Translations under genes and position numbers: made by a program
Shown: piece after piece, positions 1 through 10,950 of the stretch
Numbering within the stretch: the first letter of the stretch is position 1
Layout of the letters: every line of letters begins with the position of its first letter
Notes under the pieces: generated by a model
The model's database searches: none
Told to the model about the DNA's origin: nothing
Seen by the model: only the letters and a program-made list of their open reading frames with translations
Assembly: GCF_005239225.2 (NCBI RefSeq)
Contig: NC_133291.1
Coordinates: 372,001 to 436,000 of the forward strand
Source of the DNA: Populus alba
Lineage: Eukaryota; Streptophyta; Magnoliopsida; Malpighiales; Salicaceae
Length of the DNA stretch: 64,000 bases
Reading direction: 5' to 3'

Positions 1-29
1 GATACGAAAGGAATTTTTGAGGAAGACAT
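1..29 (-). CDS. Possible 5' end of a gene running off the left edge
   Basis: On the minus strand an ATG at 29-27 opens a frame reading MSSSKIPFV before the window ends. A good TATA-like element lies about 65 bases upstream, which fits a short 5' leader. The nine residues are too few to name a family. The support is only the TATA-to-ATG arrangement, so this is a guess that sequence to the left would settle. Confidence 0.3.
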
Positions 30-90
30 AGATGCAAGGGAGTGCTGGTGTTGAATGGTGTCCTCGTGGATTCCTCTAGTGAAAAGGCAG

Positions 91-102
91 TATATTTATA
101 AA
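91..102 (-). promoter_or_regulatory. TATA box for the putative left-edge gene
   Basis: Read on the minus strand this is TTTATAAATATA. It would place a transcription start near 60-70 and a leader of roughly 35-40 bases before the ATG at 29. It is inferred from motif and spacing only. Confidence 0.35.
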
Positions 103-318
103 GGGGAAAAGAGTGGTTGGTCCTGTCGGTCTCAATCAAGAGTGTGAAATCTTAACAATTTCAACGCAGCTTCAAGCTACAGCCGTGTTGGTTTGGTTCA
201 GACAGGGTCAGTCTAAAGTGGACTTCACTTTCTCAGTTTTTCTTGGTCTTTAAAAAGAGTCCTGTCATTACTTAAACAGGGGTTTTAACTTTAAGCTTTG
301 TAGTAGCTTCGAGGGTTA

Positions 319-370
319 TTTTCAAGAGTGTGGACGGGACGCCCCGAGATAACCCCACACTCTTGGAAAA
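319..370. repeat. Inverted repeat / hairpin
   Basis: The left arm (319-333, containing CAAGAGTGTGG) pairs with the right arm (355-370, containing CCACACTCTTG). An 11-bp perfect core extends to about 15 bp with one bulge, around a GC-rich loop of about 21 bases. A second short pair, GGGTTAT near 313 and ATAACCC near 349, lies partly inside. It is upstream of the putative left-edge gene. Confidence 0.55.
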
Positions 371-470
371 ATCCACAACTAGGAAAAATCCTTGCGTTTA
401 TAACCCCAAGAGCAATAAGGCTGAGGGGTTAGCATGAGTGCCGGGTTACCATTGAAGGATTAGTCAACTT

Positions 471-3400
471 TCTTTATAATAAAGTTTTTTTTTTTAGTTT
501 AAGATTTTTGAAAAATAATTTTATTTGTGAACTCTTTAAAAATGTAACGAACTTGTTTCTTAAAAAATAAAAAAATCTGTGTATTTGCTTAAAACTTAAC
601 CGAGTTGGTGTGAGTGTTTTTTTTTTTCTTTTTCTTTTTGCTTGATGATAAATGATATTCTCAAATTAGTTTATATGTTAATTGAGATTAACGAAATCTC
701 AAGAACTTATATCTCATTTAAGCTTTGTGTGTGTATCACTAAATTAACTTTTTTTGAACCATACTTGAAACTTGAAAGCGTGAGTGTTTGGCAAGAATCT
801 ATTGTGCCGTCCAAATGCCCACATTTCCTTATAGTAACTAGAGCCATTTTAGGTTGTGTTTTTTTTTTTTTTGAAAAATAATTTTTTAAATTTTTTTATG
901 TTTATTTGTCATTATAAAAATTGATCAATAAAAAAATAAGAAAAATTTTATTTAATTTTTTAAAATATATTTTTCTTTTATTTTAAACAAAAAATATTTA
1001 TTAAAAATTATAAAATAATTAAAAATATTATTATTTATTAATTATATCAAATTTCATCCATACCAAACAACCTTTCATTTTCAGAGAAACAGAGAGAATT
1101 GCATAGAAGAGATGTTGGTTAGTATTTCAGCATGCTATAATTAATGCCAAATGGACGGGATGGTTGTTGTCAAATCAGGATTTGATTTATAATCTGCTTG
1201 ACAACTACACACGCAGTTGACTAATAGAAGAGATAGACCAAGTCTAGCTTCTTCTTTCTTTCTTTCTTTTCTTTTCTTTTTCTTGGAGGGGGGGTTGGTC
1301 AAGAGTGCATACTTGGATTTATCTATGAGCTCTTCTCTATTATTATTTTTATTTATTAATAGAGGACCAAAATGGACGGCTTAATTATCCTCCAATCACT
1401 CAAGTCTACAACTTTTTTCTGGCTCACAATGCATAACCCTTCAGCACTAGCCACCAACCAAGAACCAGGCCCTGCCTTTGATCTTGTAACTCAATTGGGT
1501 GGCTTTACTTTTAATAAAGCAGTTCTAAGCATAAATTCAATTGGGTCAAAGTCTCTCTTTTTTGATAGCCCACTTGGTCAAAAAACGAGAAAGGTTAGAG
1601 CTTCTTTGGGTTTGAGCAGTAGAAGTGGTTTTAAGAGTGTTTACAGGGCTATTAGGTTTCACTGTGAGAGAATCCCAATCGGGTTGGATTCGGTTCAGGG
1701 GATAATAATGGTAATCAAAGTGTTTTTTTCAGTTATTATTATCATTTGGAACCTGAGAAAATGACAATTTTGTTCTATACAGTATTGTGTGGTTGTTTGC
1801 GTTAATTGAGTAAGTACATGTTGGTTTATGAGAATGAAAGCAATGAAGAAAAAAAGGAGGATTTATTGAATAATTAAAGCTAACAACCCTGAACCAAACA
1901 TTCTTACAGCATTTCAAGACACTTGTTCTTAAAGGTCTTCCCTGAAGTTCCACTTTTTTATATATACTTTTTTGCCCTTTCTAGAAGAAAAAACATAAAA
2001 GGTTAGAGCATTTGAAATGTCATCTTGTTCAGACTCCCCACTAATTTGCCCCCTAAAAGCCCAACATAATAATAATAATAATAAATTATTTTCTTGCCAC
2101 GAGGCAGATTGCATTGAATTGATCAGCATTCTTCAGCCATTCGATTCGAGCAACAATTTGTTTAGGTTGGTAGCAATGGTTAGTGATATTCAAAGACCAC
2201 TGTCTTGGCAATTTTCCATAGTCTATAGGGCAAATCAGTGCCCCTATTCATTGCTGAACCTAACTTTAAAGACAAATGCCATCGCACAAATCACACATGC
2301 TGCATGGTTGAATTTGACACATCAGACAAACGTATGAAAGCACCATGGAAAGATCAAAGTATAATGAGAACGAACGAAGGTTGAGAAACCCGGGCAGCCA
2401 TTGAAACTCCCAAGTACTACCAATAAAAATAACCAGTGTATTTTGGTATAGCTCTGTTCTTCTCAGACCAACATTTCCCCTCTACCAATCTGTTTAATCA
2501 CCTAAAAGAAGTAAAAAAAACATCAACGAAGACCCAAAAGCTCAACACAGGCACCGGCATAATAATTATGGGATGCCAGGAGTCACTCGTCATTGTGTTC
2601 TTGAACTCCTCCCCTACTTCTCTCAAGTTCACTCCACTTGAAATAACCCAAAAGAACCTCTTCCAAACTGTCAGTTTAACATCCAGAAGAGGATGTTTTA
2701 ATCACCATGCTTTCCCAAAACAAGCAAAATTACCTCGTGTTAAAAGCAGCTGCAGGCACTTGATATCCTCAAACGAAAGGAAGCTTGCCATTTTGTAGTT
2801 TGTGCAATCCTGCATATAAATCACAAGGGCATATACCCCCCCACATTCTTCACATTGTTATGCTTTGGATAACCTAGATGCTAAATCATCATGGCAATGT
2901 CTTGCTCAAACTGATGGGAGGGAGATTCACCTTACGAACACAGTACAGGGGTGGTTGTCAAAATGTTAATGGTAATGGTTAAGAAAACATGATTTTGTGC
3001 ACTGCCTTGTTAAACTCGTGTAATGAAAATGGTTAAGAATACATGATTGTTTGCTTGTTAAACTGGTGTAAGAAAATGTAACTCTTAATTTCCTTTGGAT
3101 GCCATGTGAAATAATACATGATTCATGGTGTGAATGGTCCTGTTCAAATGGTGCCATGAAATGTACCCTGGTCTTCCTCTGGATGTCATGTCAAATAATG
3201 TGATGTAACTGAACCTAGTGTTGGGAACTCGTGAATAAGATGACTACAGAGATAAGCGTTCCTAATATAAATGTAGATATGAATAGAATAAGGAGAAAAC
3301 ATGCAAATTCAGAAAACAGCAGCCATGCAACACTTGCTACAAATGGTAAACATATCTGAAATCCTATTAAGTTATCCACGCAGCAACGCATGCTGCTGAC

Positions 3401-3592
3401 AAATGCATGTCGTGGACAAAATAGCATAACATGAGCAAATGGTGTGTTCATGATAGCTGTAGGTGCATTCATTCACATGAGAAGGGATGCTAATGCTGAG
3501 ATTGGTGATGAAATGGATGCATGCAACAGCTGCAAGATGCATCCTATCATGTATTTCTCAGAGCAAAAGGATCAGAGTACATCCCCTTCAAG
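471..3592. other. Intergenic region, no recognisable gene
   Basis: The first part is T-rich and AT-rich and includes a MITE-like copy. From about 1100 to 3592 the sequence is more balanced. Its right end must include the 3' untranslated region of the minus-strand RRM gene. Around 2970-3210 there is a degenerate local repetition built from TTAAGAA-ACATGATT, TGTTAAACT-GTGTAA and GGATG-CATGT-AAATAAT units. Open frames here, the longest 130 codons at 1372-1764, match nothing I know. Confidence 0.5.
850..1071. mobile_element. AT-rich MITE-like element
   Basis: An AT-rich block of about 220 bp is bounded by related inverted ends, AGGTTGTGTTT on the left and CCAAACAACCT on the right. The interior has the long A/T runs and TTTTTAAAATAT-type phrases seen in the other small elements of this window. 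No clear target duplication was found. Confidence 0.4.
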
Positions 3593-6070
3593 CTACTGAT
3601 AGGTAATTGGTGGTGAAGCTCCATTGGCACTATGAGAAGCAACATGGTGGATCCCATCCTTCCTTCTCCCAAACGGGTTCTTTGAATATGTACGTTAAAG
3701 TGAAGGAAAACAGGCACATCAATGAATCATAAAAGTAACAAAACAAACTTACAAGCAAAATGCACAATCAGATGTAAGCCCCCACAGCCAATGATTAATA
3801 AATTCCCTTAGATAGATTGCATAGCCATAAAAGAATGACCATGGGTGGTTTTGTTTTACAGAATAATTATGTGGTTTGGTATAAAAAGCAAAGTTGCAGC
3901 AAGAGAGCAAGTAGAAAACTCTTGAGCATCAACATGTATGACATGCTAAATCAAATGTTTAGAGCACTTAGCAACCACATTCGTATCCTGATGTTTAAGT
4001 CACAACTATATGTTTTAATTGGAGATTTTATATATAGAATATAAGAACAGGCAGAATGGATAAAATATCAATGCAAAAAAAAAAAATCTAAAAGGATATT
4101 GTATTCGCATGCCAATAGATCCAGAACTTGGAATAACAGCACCCTGTAAACTATGGTGCACATTGGTTGCACTGTTCAAATCCTGCAATGATTAGGAACA
4201 AACTTTAAGCATTTGCAGAAATACCTGAATCAGTCCCATCACAAACTATAGTAAATTATAATTCAAAGTTAAGGCATCTGCATTGATGAATAGCAGGTGA
4301 CTTACTTCAAACTCAATAAAACAAACAGTATGCCTTTCTTGTCTCAAAATCTTCATTTGCTTAAAACCAGGTTGCCTGCATGCACAAAGGTATACAAGTG
4401 CACCATGAGATTCTTTACAAGATACAGACTCAAAATAAAAGTCAGGAAACTGGCCAAGAGAAGACATTCTTACACGCTGAATAGACCCCTCAGTTCGTCC
4501 TCATTGATGTTCTGACCAAGATTGCCAATAAATAGGGTATTGCAAGGAGGGTTATCTTTTGTATTCTACATTTATTGCCAAGGGAAAAAATTAGAAGAAA
4601 CTACTTAGTAAACATGCAGCCATAAATTAAGAGATTCAACTTCAATTTTCCTGTTCGTTCTTTAATGTAAACTTGAGATTTCTGCTATGAAGTACCCTAA
4701 ATCCAAGAGTTTCAGGTGAATTAGAAATGAAATAGGCATATGCATTACACCTTTAGCGACACAAGGGATTGATGAGAAAAAGTTGTTGGATTGGATCTAG
4801 TGAAGTACTCAAGGAATGGTGCTTATTTGGAAATTAAGAACCATGTATCATGAATGAAATCAAACATTTTGGGTAAATATGTGTGGACCTGACCTGTATT
4901 GGCACATAGCTGCTAGGAGCTGGGATAGGAGCAGGAGGCATTGGTACTTGAGGAGCAGGGTAACCTCCATACGGATCATATGGAGGCGGAACTGGAGCCA
5001 TGTACCTAAAACAAGTAGGCAATGTTAACAAGAAAAAATACCATTTAAAAAGAAAAACCATAATGCTAAATGAACCTACACAATTTATGAAGCACGGCAA
5101 CACTAGCTTCCACAAAAAGTTTATTCGCTCTAATACAAACTACAAACTAAAAAAGCTCACTGAAAAGAGAAATTCTAACCCATGTGGTCCCCAAACAGGA
5201 GGAGGAGGGTGAAATGGAGATGGAGTGGTATAAGCAGCGTGAGAATAATCACCACCAGTTCGCAAACGTTTGCTTTGATCATAAGCATTAGAATCTGCAA
5301 CTATTCCTGTAGATTAACAAAAAATCAACAATACGTAACAAAACAACAGAATTGAAAACTCATTCAAACCAAAAGTTTCATAAATCCATGTCTACAAAAC
5401 AAACAGAACAAGATATCACCTCAAGCCCCTATCAGAATCTCACCTCTTTTAACAAAGAGATTCTTCTTAGCCATCTCAGTATGCAACACTGACTTCGTCT
5501 CCACATCAAAAACCATATCCTAAGAACCCACAAAACCATTAACAACCAAAACAACAGAAACAACGACAAAATAAGAAATGTTTCGAAGCCAATAGAGCTT
5601 TAACCTGGAGAGAATCTTTAGCAGCAATGGCGTGCTGGGAAGAAGAAAAGAGAGCGAAACCCATAGCTTTATCTCCTTTATAATTAACTTGCGAAGCCTC
5701 GTAACCAGGTAACCATCTTAACAAATTCTGCAATTCTCTCTCCTTCACATCGTCAGGGAATCCGGTAATGAATATTGTTCGAACCTAGCAAAACGACATC
5801 GTAAGGTCAATTCAGGTTTGTTTTCCCCCACTTTTATTTTCTACGGCACAAAATTTACCAATTGAAAGTTCGAAATTGGAATCAAATGATTGGTAGTTTG
5901 GTTTGTGTTACCTCTTCGTGAGTGGGAGGGCCGCGATTGGAGTTGTCGAAGAGGACGTGAGGTGGAGCGTGGTGGATGGAAGGAGGAGGAGCGCCTGGGG
6001 CTGTGGGGGGTGGTGGAGCTTGTGCTGGCGGCCATTGCTGATGGTATGGGTGGATACCTGTTCCCGCCAT
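3593..6070 (-). CDS. RNA-binding protein with two RRM domains (WHI3/SCW1-like plant family)
   Basis: Predicted 331-residue RNA-binding protein. Coding exons (minus): 6070-5912, 5784-5605, 5519-5444, 5306-5180, 5005-4894, 4565-4474, 4375-4306, 4182-4100, 3689-3593; total 996 nt. A Pro/His-rich N-terminus (about 1-50) precedes RRM1 (about 54-115, RNP2-like IFITGF, RNP1-like AMGFALF). A proline-rich linker follows, then RRM2 (about 222-300, RNP2 LFIGNL, RNP1-like TVCFIEF) and a basic tail containing YSKNPFGRR. The domain order matches plant relatives of yeast WHI3 and fission yeast scw1, which bind mRNA; the target here is unknown. The last intron (4099-3690) has AT-AC ends and U12-type signals; the others are GT-AG. 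Upstream, 6097-6104 carries a telo-box-like AAACCCTA and the leader is pyrimidine-rich. The ATG at 6070 is supported by the GC-rich in-frame N-terminus. Confidence 0.88.
3690..4099 (-). other. U12-type AT-AC intron in the RRM gene
   Basis: On the minus strand the intron begins ATATCCTTTT (4099-4090), matching the U12 donor consensus ATATCCTT. It ends GTAC at 3690. A branch-site-like TTCCTTCAC (3708-3700) has its A at 3701, about 11 bases before the exon, which is the spacing expected for U12 introns. Joining CGAATACA to ATATTCAAAG restores RIQYSK in frame. No GT-AG alternative with the right phase is visible nearby. Confidence 0.88.
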
Positions 6071-6097
6071 GTGAGTTTGCGGTGGTGGTGGTCTATA

Positions 6098-6105
6098 AAA
6101 ACCCT
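6098..6105 (-). promoter_or_regulatory. Telo-box-like motif upstream of the RRM gene
   Basis: The plus strand reads AAACCCTA here, about 30 bases before the RRM start codon. Telo-boxes are common near transcription starts of plant translation and growth-related genes. It is a short motif, so chance cannot be excluded. Confidence 0.3.
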
Positions 6106-6150
6106 AGAGCCACCCGTCACAGAGAGCGAGCGAGGGAGGGAGGGGGGTGA

Positions 6151-6546
6151 GTGAGCGCGAAAGTGAGAGAGAGTCGGGGGAGAAAGTAAATGAAGATAGC
6201 ACTCTTCTTTCAGTTGTGCGCGTGTACGTTATTTTATATTTTGTTGAGGTGCCCTAACGTTTTATTTATTTGTAGATTGGCCCTTACTTTTCTTTTATTT
6301 ATTCTTCGGTTATTTCATTATTTTTTTATGGCTCTCATACCATTGCTGATTTTAGTAGCCCTGAGCACTTTTATAAAACCCGGATCAGCTTCAATTCAAA
6401 ACCTGAAGAAGTCTGGATTAAAAAAAAAAAAAAAGATTAAGACATTAACCTAGCATGACTTGGTAAGAAAACCCGAGTCTAACCTGTTATCCGAGTAAAA
6501 CTCAATCAACATCTTGTCATCAATCTATTAATTTTTATTTTTTTTA

Positions 6547-6579
<33 letters not shown>

Positions 6580-6690
6580 TGATCAAAATAATATTATTTT
6601 AATTATATTTATAAAAAAAATAGAGCCAACCCACCAACTAATATTGACTAGGTCTTATTCAGGATTCATCCTCGAACTCAAAGGCTATCG
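6151..6690. other. RRM gene promoter side and AT-rich spacer
   Basis: This holds the pyrimidine-rich (on the minus strand) upstream region of the RRM gene, then AT-rich spacer. A short (TA)n run sits near 6552-6579. No gene is seen. Confidence 0.5.
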
Positions 6691-7690
6691 AGTATAGAAT
6701 AAGGCAGGAAGCAAAAAGAGTTACAGCAGAAGCCTAAACAGAAGAATAAAGGGACGCAGAAAAAGGTAATCACCTCTAACACAACAAGAAGTACAATGTG
6801 GATGTGGTATGTCTGATTGAAACAAGGGGGTCAAAGAATGCAATTCCCGGAAGATTGTTGATGATAATTTTGTTGGTTGGGATTGGGTTCTGATTAATCT
6901 TCTTCTCCTCATGGCAGAATTTGGATTCTTTGGAGAAGTACTGTCAAAGGGATAGCATTGCAGGAGCAATGTCAGTTCATTCACTGTCAAGTGTTTGATG
7001 TTGTCGGTTCTTATTTTTGCAATCTATTAGTCATTTATGGTACTAATGATTCAGCTGAAAGAAGTTAAGTTTTAGCAGTATTGATTCTCCGTGCCCCTCC
7101 ATGAGTAATCTCCCATGGCTTCTGGTTGGTGACTTCAAAGTCGTTAGAAGCTTTGAGGAATCAGCTTCTGATTCTGACTATTCAAGAGCAGGGATGGAGG
7201 CCTTTGATACTTGTATTACTAATACAGAGTTGATTGATCACCACCCTAGTACTGGCTTTTACTACAACTGGTCGAATACGCAAGCAAATAACCCCGCGAT
7301 TAAAAGGCCTGATAGGGTTCTTATTAATCATCACTGGAGTACGGTTTTCCCCAACGGCAATGCTCAGTTTCTTCACCCTGGCGTCTCTGATCATGCCCCT
7401 AGTCTGGTTAAGACCCGGTGCAGCTGACTTCCAAACCTAAACCATTTAGGTTTTTTAATTTCTGGACCAATCGTGATCACTTTGTTGGGGGTGTTTGGAG
7501 GAAGAATGTTTTTGGCTGGTCTATGTTCCGGGTTTGGCACATGCTCAAGGATCTTAAACAGTGAGAGGATATGGAAGCTTCATTTTGGAACAATCCCAAT
7601 CTCAGGTTTAATATTGTGGAACAAACAAAAGACATGTTCACCTAGTTTTTTATGCACTGAAAACTACAAATTGGGATGATCACCAGGAAA
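6690..7690 (+). mobile_element. Decayed LINE (non-LTR retrotransposon) endonuclease fragment
   Basis: Pieces of an apurinic-type endonuclease (EEP) domain of a plant LINE appear in order but in shifting frames. Near 6800 there is VVCLIETRGS with the catalytic-type glutamate. Around 6960-7045 comes QFIHCQVFDVVGSYF then VIYGTND. At 7101-7427 there is PWLLVGDF with GVSDHAP near its end, the usual GDFN and SDH motifs with N changed to K. At about 7440-7630 comes KPFRFFNFW and MFRVWHMLK, the segment that precedes reverse transcriptase in plant LINEs. Frameshifts and stops separate the parts and no reverse transcriptase follows, so this is an inactive truncated copy between two convergent-free minus-strand genes. 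Confidence 0.8.
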
Positions 7691-8014
7691 AAAGAAAGAA
7701 AGAAAGAAGAAACTCACCAAGCAGAATTGTCTAGAATTAGCAAATTTTGTAGAATACAAGCAAAATAATATGCAGGTCCTGAAACCAACAACAGCAAAAA
7801 ATCACTTCTTCCCTTCTATTTCCTCTTGATAAAGGGGAGAAGATGAGCAAACACCACTAGGACGCTTGTATACAACTATAGATGGGTAAACATGGAGAGG
7901 CAGAGCTGATTTCCCTTTTCTGGTAACCAGTTTTTATTTTATTCTGAATAACCTTCAGGCATCCTCGAAAACAGTAACACTGGATTCCAAACAGAGCAGT
8001 TGTGTTCGATTTCT

Positions 8015-10855
8015 CTATAGCTTGAGGAACACAAACTCTTCGATGGCTTGTACTTCACCAATTTTTTTGAGAGTTTCCTGGTTGGGCTCTTCATCCACCC
8101 CAATTGCCATAATGGCCTTTCTCCTCTGAACAGTTCTCCCCACGCTCATGAAGCTCACGTTTACATTTTGCTCGCCAAGTATGTTTCCAACCTGACCAAT
8201 CATCCCAGGCTGATCAACCTGCCTGCAAAGAATGAGATTGCCTTCCAGGCTGACATCAACGCTGAATGATCCTACCCGAGTCAAATGGGGTTTACCATAT
8301 TTCACTCTACCCTCGATGCTTATGTCTCCACCTTCTGAAACACCACTTCCAAATTTGGAATCCACATCGGATAGTTGTACCTGGATTGAGTGAATTGGGA
8401 ACTCGGGGGATGTGTCGACAACCACACGTTCTTCGCTAATGCGGAGGCCTTTTTGCTTGGCTGTGAAGTCTGCGTTGACAAGGTTGATAAACGAGTCTGA
8501 TATTGGTTCAATGATGCCTTTTGTGATCATGGCTCGGAGAAGTCTTGTGTCCAAGTCATCTGGGTCTCGAGATGATCTGTAAACCACCTTCGCAGACTTG
8601 ATTCCACTACCTCCAGCCACCAGCTGTACCGCCAGCCTACCTAGCTTCTCAGCTAGCACAACATAAGGAGCCAATTCTGACAAAACTTCAGCAGGAACCA
8701 TAGGAGCATTCACGGCCGTAGCAGCAAGTTCCCCTTGCAAGGCTCCGACAACGGCTTCTGCTATTTCGATAGCTACACCTTCCTGATAATTGATAAATAT
8801 GGCATTTTCAATGTGCTACAGATTGCAAGATATATCAGAATCGTCAATGGGTACTGCTAGTACACTATCTTCGTACCTGCGCTTCCTTTGTGCTGGCTCC
8901 AAGATGAGGTGTGACAGTGACTCTCTCATGCTGCACTAATTTGCTATCTTTTGGTGGAGGTTCCTCTGTGAAAACATCCAGTGCTGCCTGTTGGAGTTTA
9001 CGATGTGCATAATAACATCAAACAAGATTAAAAAAAAAAAGGTAACAGCAAAATTAACCATTTACAATGAAGGATCACTGAAAATACCTGAGCAACTTTT
9101 CCACTATCAAGGGCCCTCACTAAAGCATCTTCATCAATAACTCCACCTCTAGCTACATTGATGATTCGAACTCCCGTCTTCACCTTTGCAAAAGTGTCGT
9201 CATTGAACACCTTTTCAGTGCTAGGAGTGAGTGGCATATGAAGAGAGATGAAATCAGCGGTGGAGATGGCCTGATCAAAAGACACCAACTCTACGCCAAT
9301 GGCACGGGCCCTGTCAGCTGGGGCATATGGGTCATGGGCAATAACTTGCATTCCCAAACCTTTTGCTCGTCTAGCCACTTCAGACCCAACTTTCCCGAAT
9401 CCCATCACAGCCAACGTCTTCCCAACTAAAGACACACCGACATACTTGTTCCTCTGCCATTTCCCTGTACAATTGCATCAATTTCTTTAGTCAACTAATC
9501 CTTGTGTTAATCAGGATTGTCATTATCGTTAACCAAACATACAGGTATAAATCCTTTTCACTTTTTCAATATCACAAATTAATTTCAACTTTCTTTTTAT
9601 TGATCTAATCACGGACATGACTTTGTCAAAGCCATATAAGATAATCATCCATAGAATTATTGGTTAATATTCGACATGAACCATGAAAAAAATAATGCAT
9701 AGCATGTGAGTGTACAAAGGCTAGGTGGGAGCAGCATAAGCATCCAATAATATTTCTCCTCTAGGAAACAAACAAATAGCGTATGCCTAACAAATCAAAG
9801 ATCCAACAACCCACATGGAGAGAAAGAGGAAAACCGACCCCGCCATGTTTTTCATTAGCAACAGTACAGCTTAGAGATTTCCTGTAGCAGATAAACATTT
9901 CTATATAACGACAAGTACTATTCAAAGATTTTAAATTTCTTCATTGTCTTAATCAGATCTGAAGAAAATGACCAAGAAAGGACAAATTAGGTAGGTTCTT
10001 TAATTAATATATGGTCCCAGATATATAAATACTTGGTAGTTTTTTTATTATTGTAAAATTGTTTGACACCTAGATATATCAAGAAGGTTCAAGAAATTAA
10101 TTAATTTTTAAAAGATTATTTCTTTGCAACAAAAAACTGGAAAGAAAGATACAATTAACTTGTGAAAAGAAAAGAAAAGAAAGTAAGATGTGTGTACCAG
10201 CTTTCATGGAGGCATCAGCCTGTGCAACATTTCTAGTCATGGCGGCAAGCAGGGCAATCCCATGTTCAGCAGCAGCAACAGTGTTGGCAGTTGGTGCATT
10301 GACCACCAAGCAACCAAGTTCTGTGGCAGCTTGTAGATCTACATTGTCAATGCCAACACCAGCCCTTCCTACAACCTTCAACCTCCCTTTAGCAGCCTCA
10401 AAAACCTGCCTGGTAACCTTAGTACCACTTCTAACGATCAATGCATCGCATGATGCAATTTTCTTGCAAAGATCTTCTTGTGAAAGATCATAAGAACAAT
10501 CTACATCACCAAAGCTACGTAAAAGCTCAAGACCAGCTTCTCCAAGTTTCTCGGAGACCAAGATTGTTGGTTTTGTTTCTTGAGAATCTGCATCTTGCCC
10601 TCCAACCTTGGACACTCTTGATGTTTCAGCTGATTCTGTTGTTTTTGTAGCATTCTTGATGGATAAAGAACGGGATGAAGAAGGATGAGAATTCAAGAAA
10701 GAATTGCGTGAATGAGAGAGCTTTAGGGAGATTGGTGTGGGGGTGGTGTTACGGAGAAAGGAGAGAAGAGAGGATCTTGTTGATGGTTGTGAAGAGGAGG
10801 AGATGGTGGTGGTGAATGGAGGAGTTGAGATTGGTTTGGTAGAGGAAGAAGCCAT
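8015..10855 (-). CDS. PGDH: D-3-phosphoglycerate dehydrogenase, plastid
   Basis: First enzyme of the phosphorylated serine pathway: oxidises 3-phosphoglycerate to 3-phosphohydroxypyruvate with NAD+. Exons (minus): 10855-10198, 9464-9088, 8987-8877, 8782-8015; 637 residues. The Ser/Thr-rich first 75 or so residues look like a plastid transit peptide. The catalytic domain has GRAGVGIDN, the Rossmann GFGKVG (241-246) with D264 after the second strand, R325 in NVARGG, E354 in VFTEEP and H373 in TPHLGAST, the three catalytic residues of the D-2-hydroxyacid dehydrogenase family. The C-terminal ACT domain (about 563-637) is a regulatory serine-binding type in relatives. Length and architecture fit plant PGDH isoforms; which of the Arabidopsis PGDH1-3 is the closest relative cannot be decided here. 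The start ATG is the first in frame and opens the transit peptide. Confidence 0.95.
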
Positions 10856-10938
10856 GGTGGTAGGTGCGTGTGTTTTTTGTGTTCTTGGTTGTGGTTTTTC
10901 AAAGGGATTGTGTGCTCTGTGGTGAGAAGCTTTTGACT

Positions 10939-10950
10939 TCTTATAATAGA
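10939..10950 (-). promoter_or_regulatory. TATA-like element of the PGDH gene
   Basis: The minus strand reads CTATTATAAGAAG here, about 85-95 bases before the PGDH start codon. This would give a transcription start near 10915 and a leader of about 60 bases. Confidence 0.4.

Noticed and set aside
1372..1764. A 130-codon open frame on the plus strand
   Set aside because: It has no recognisable domain, starts in ordinary spacer, and its composition drifts to isoleucine/valine runs at the end. No splice or promoter context supports it.
5890..6154. Open frames antisense to the first RRM exon
   Set aside because: They are shadows of the GC-rich, proline-coding first exon; the sense strand has the family match.
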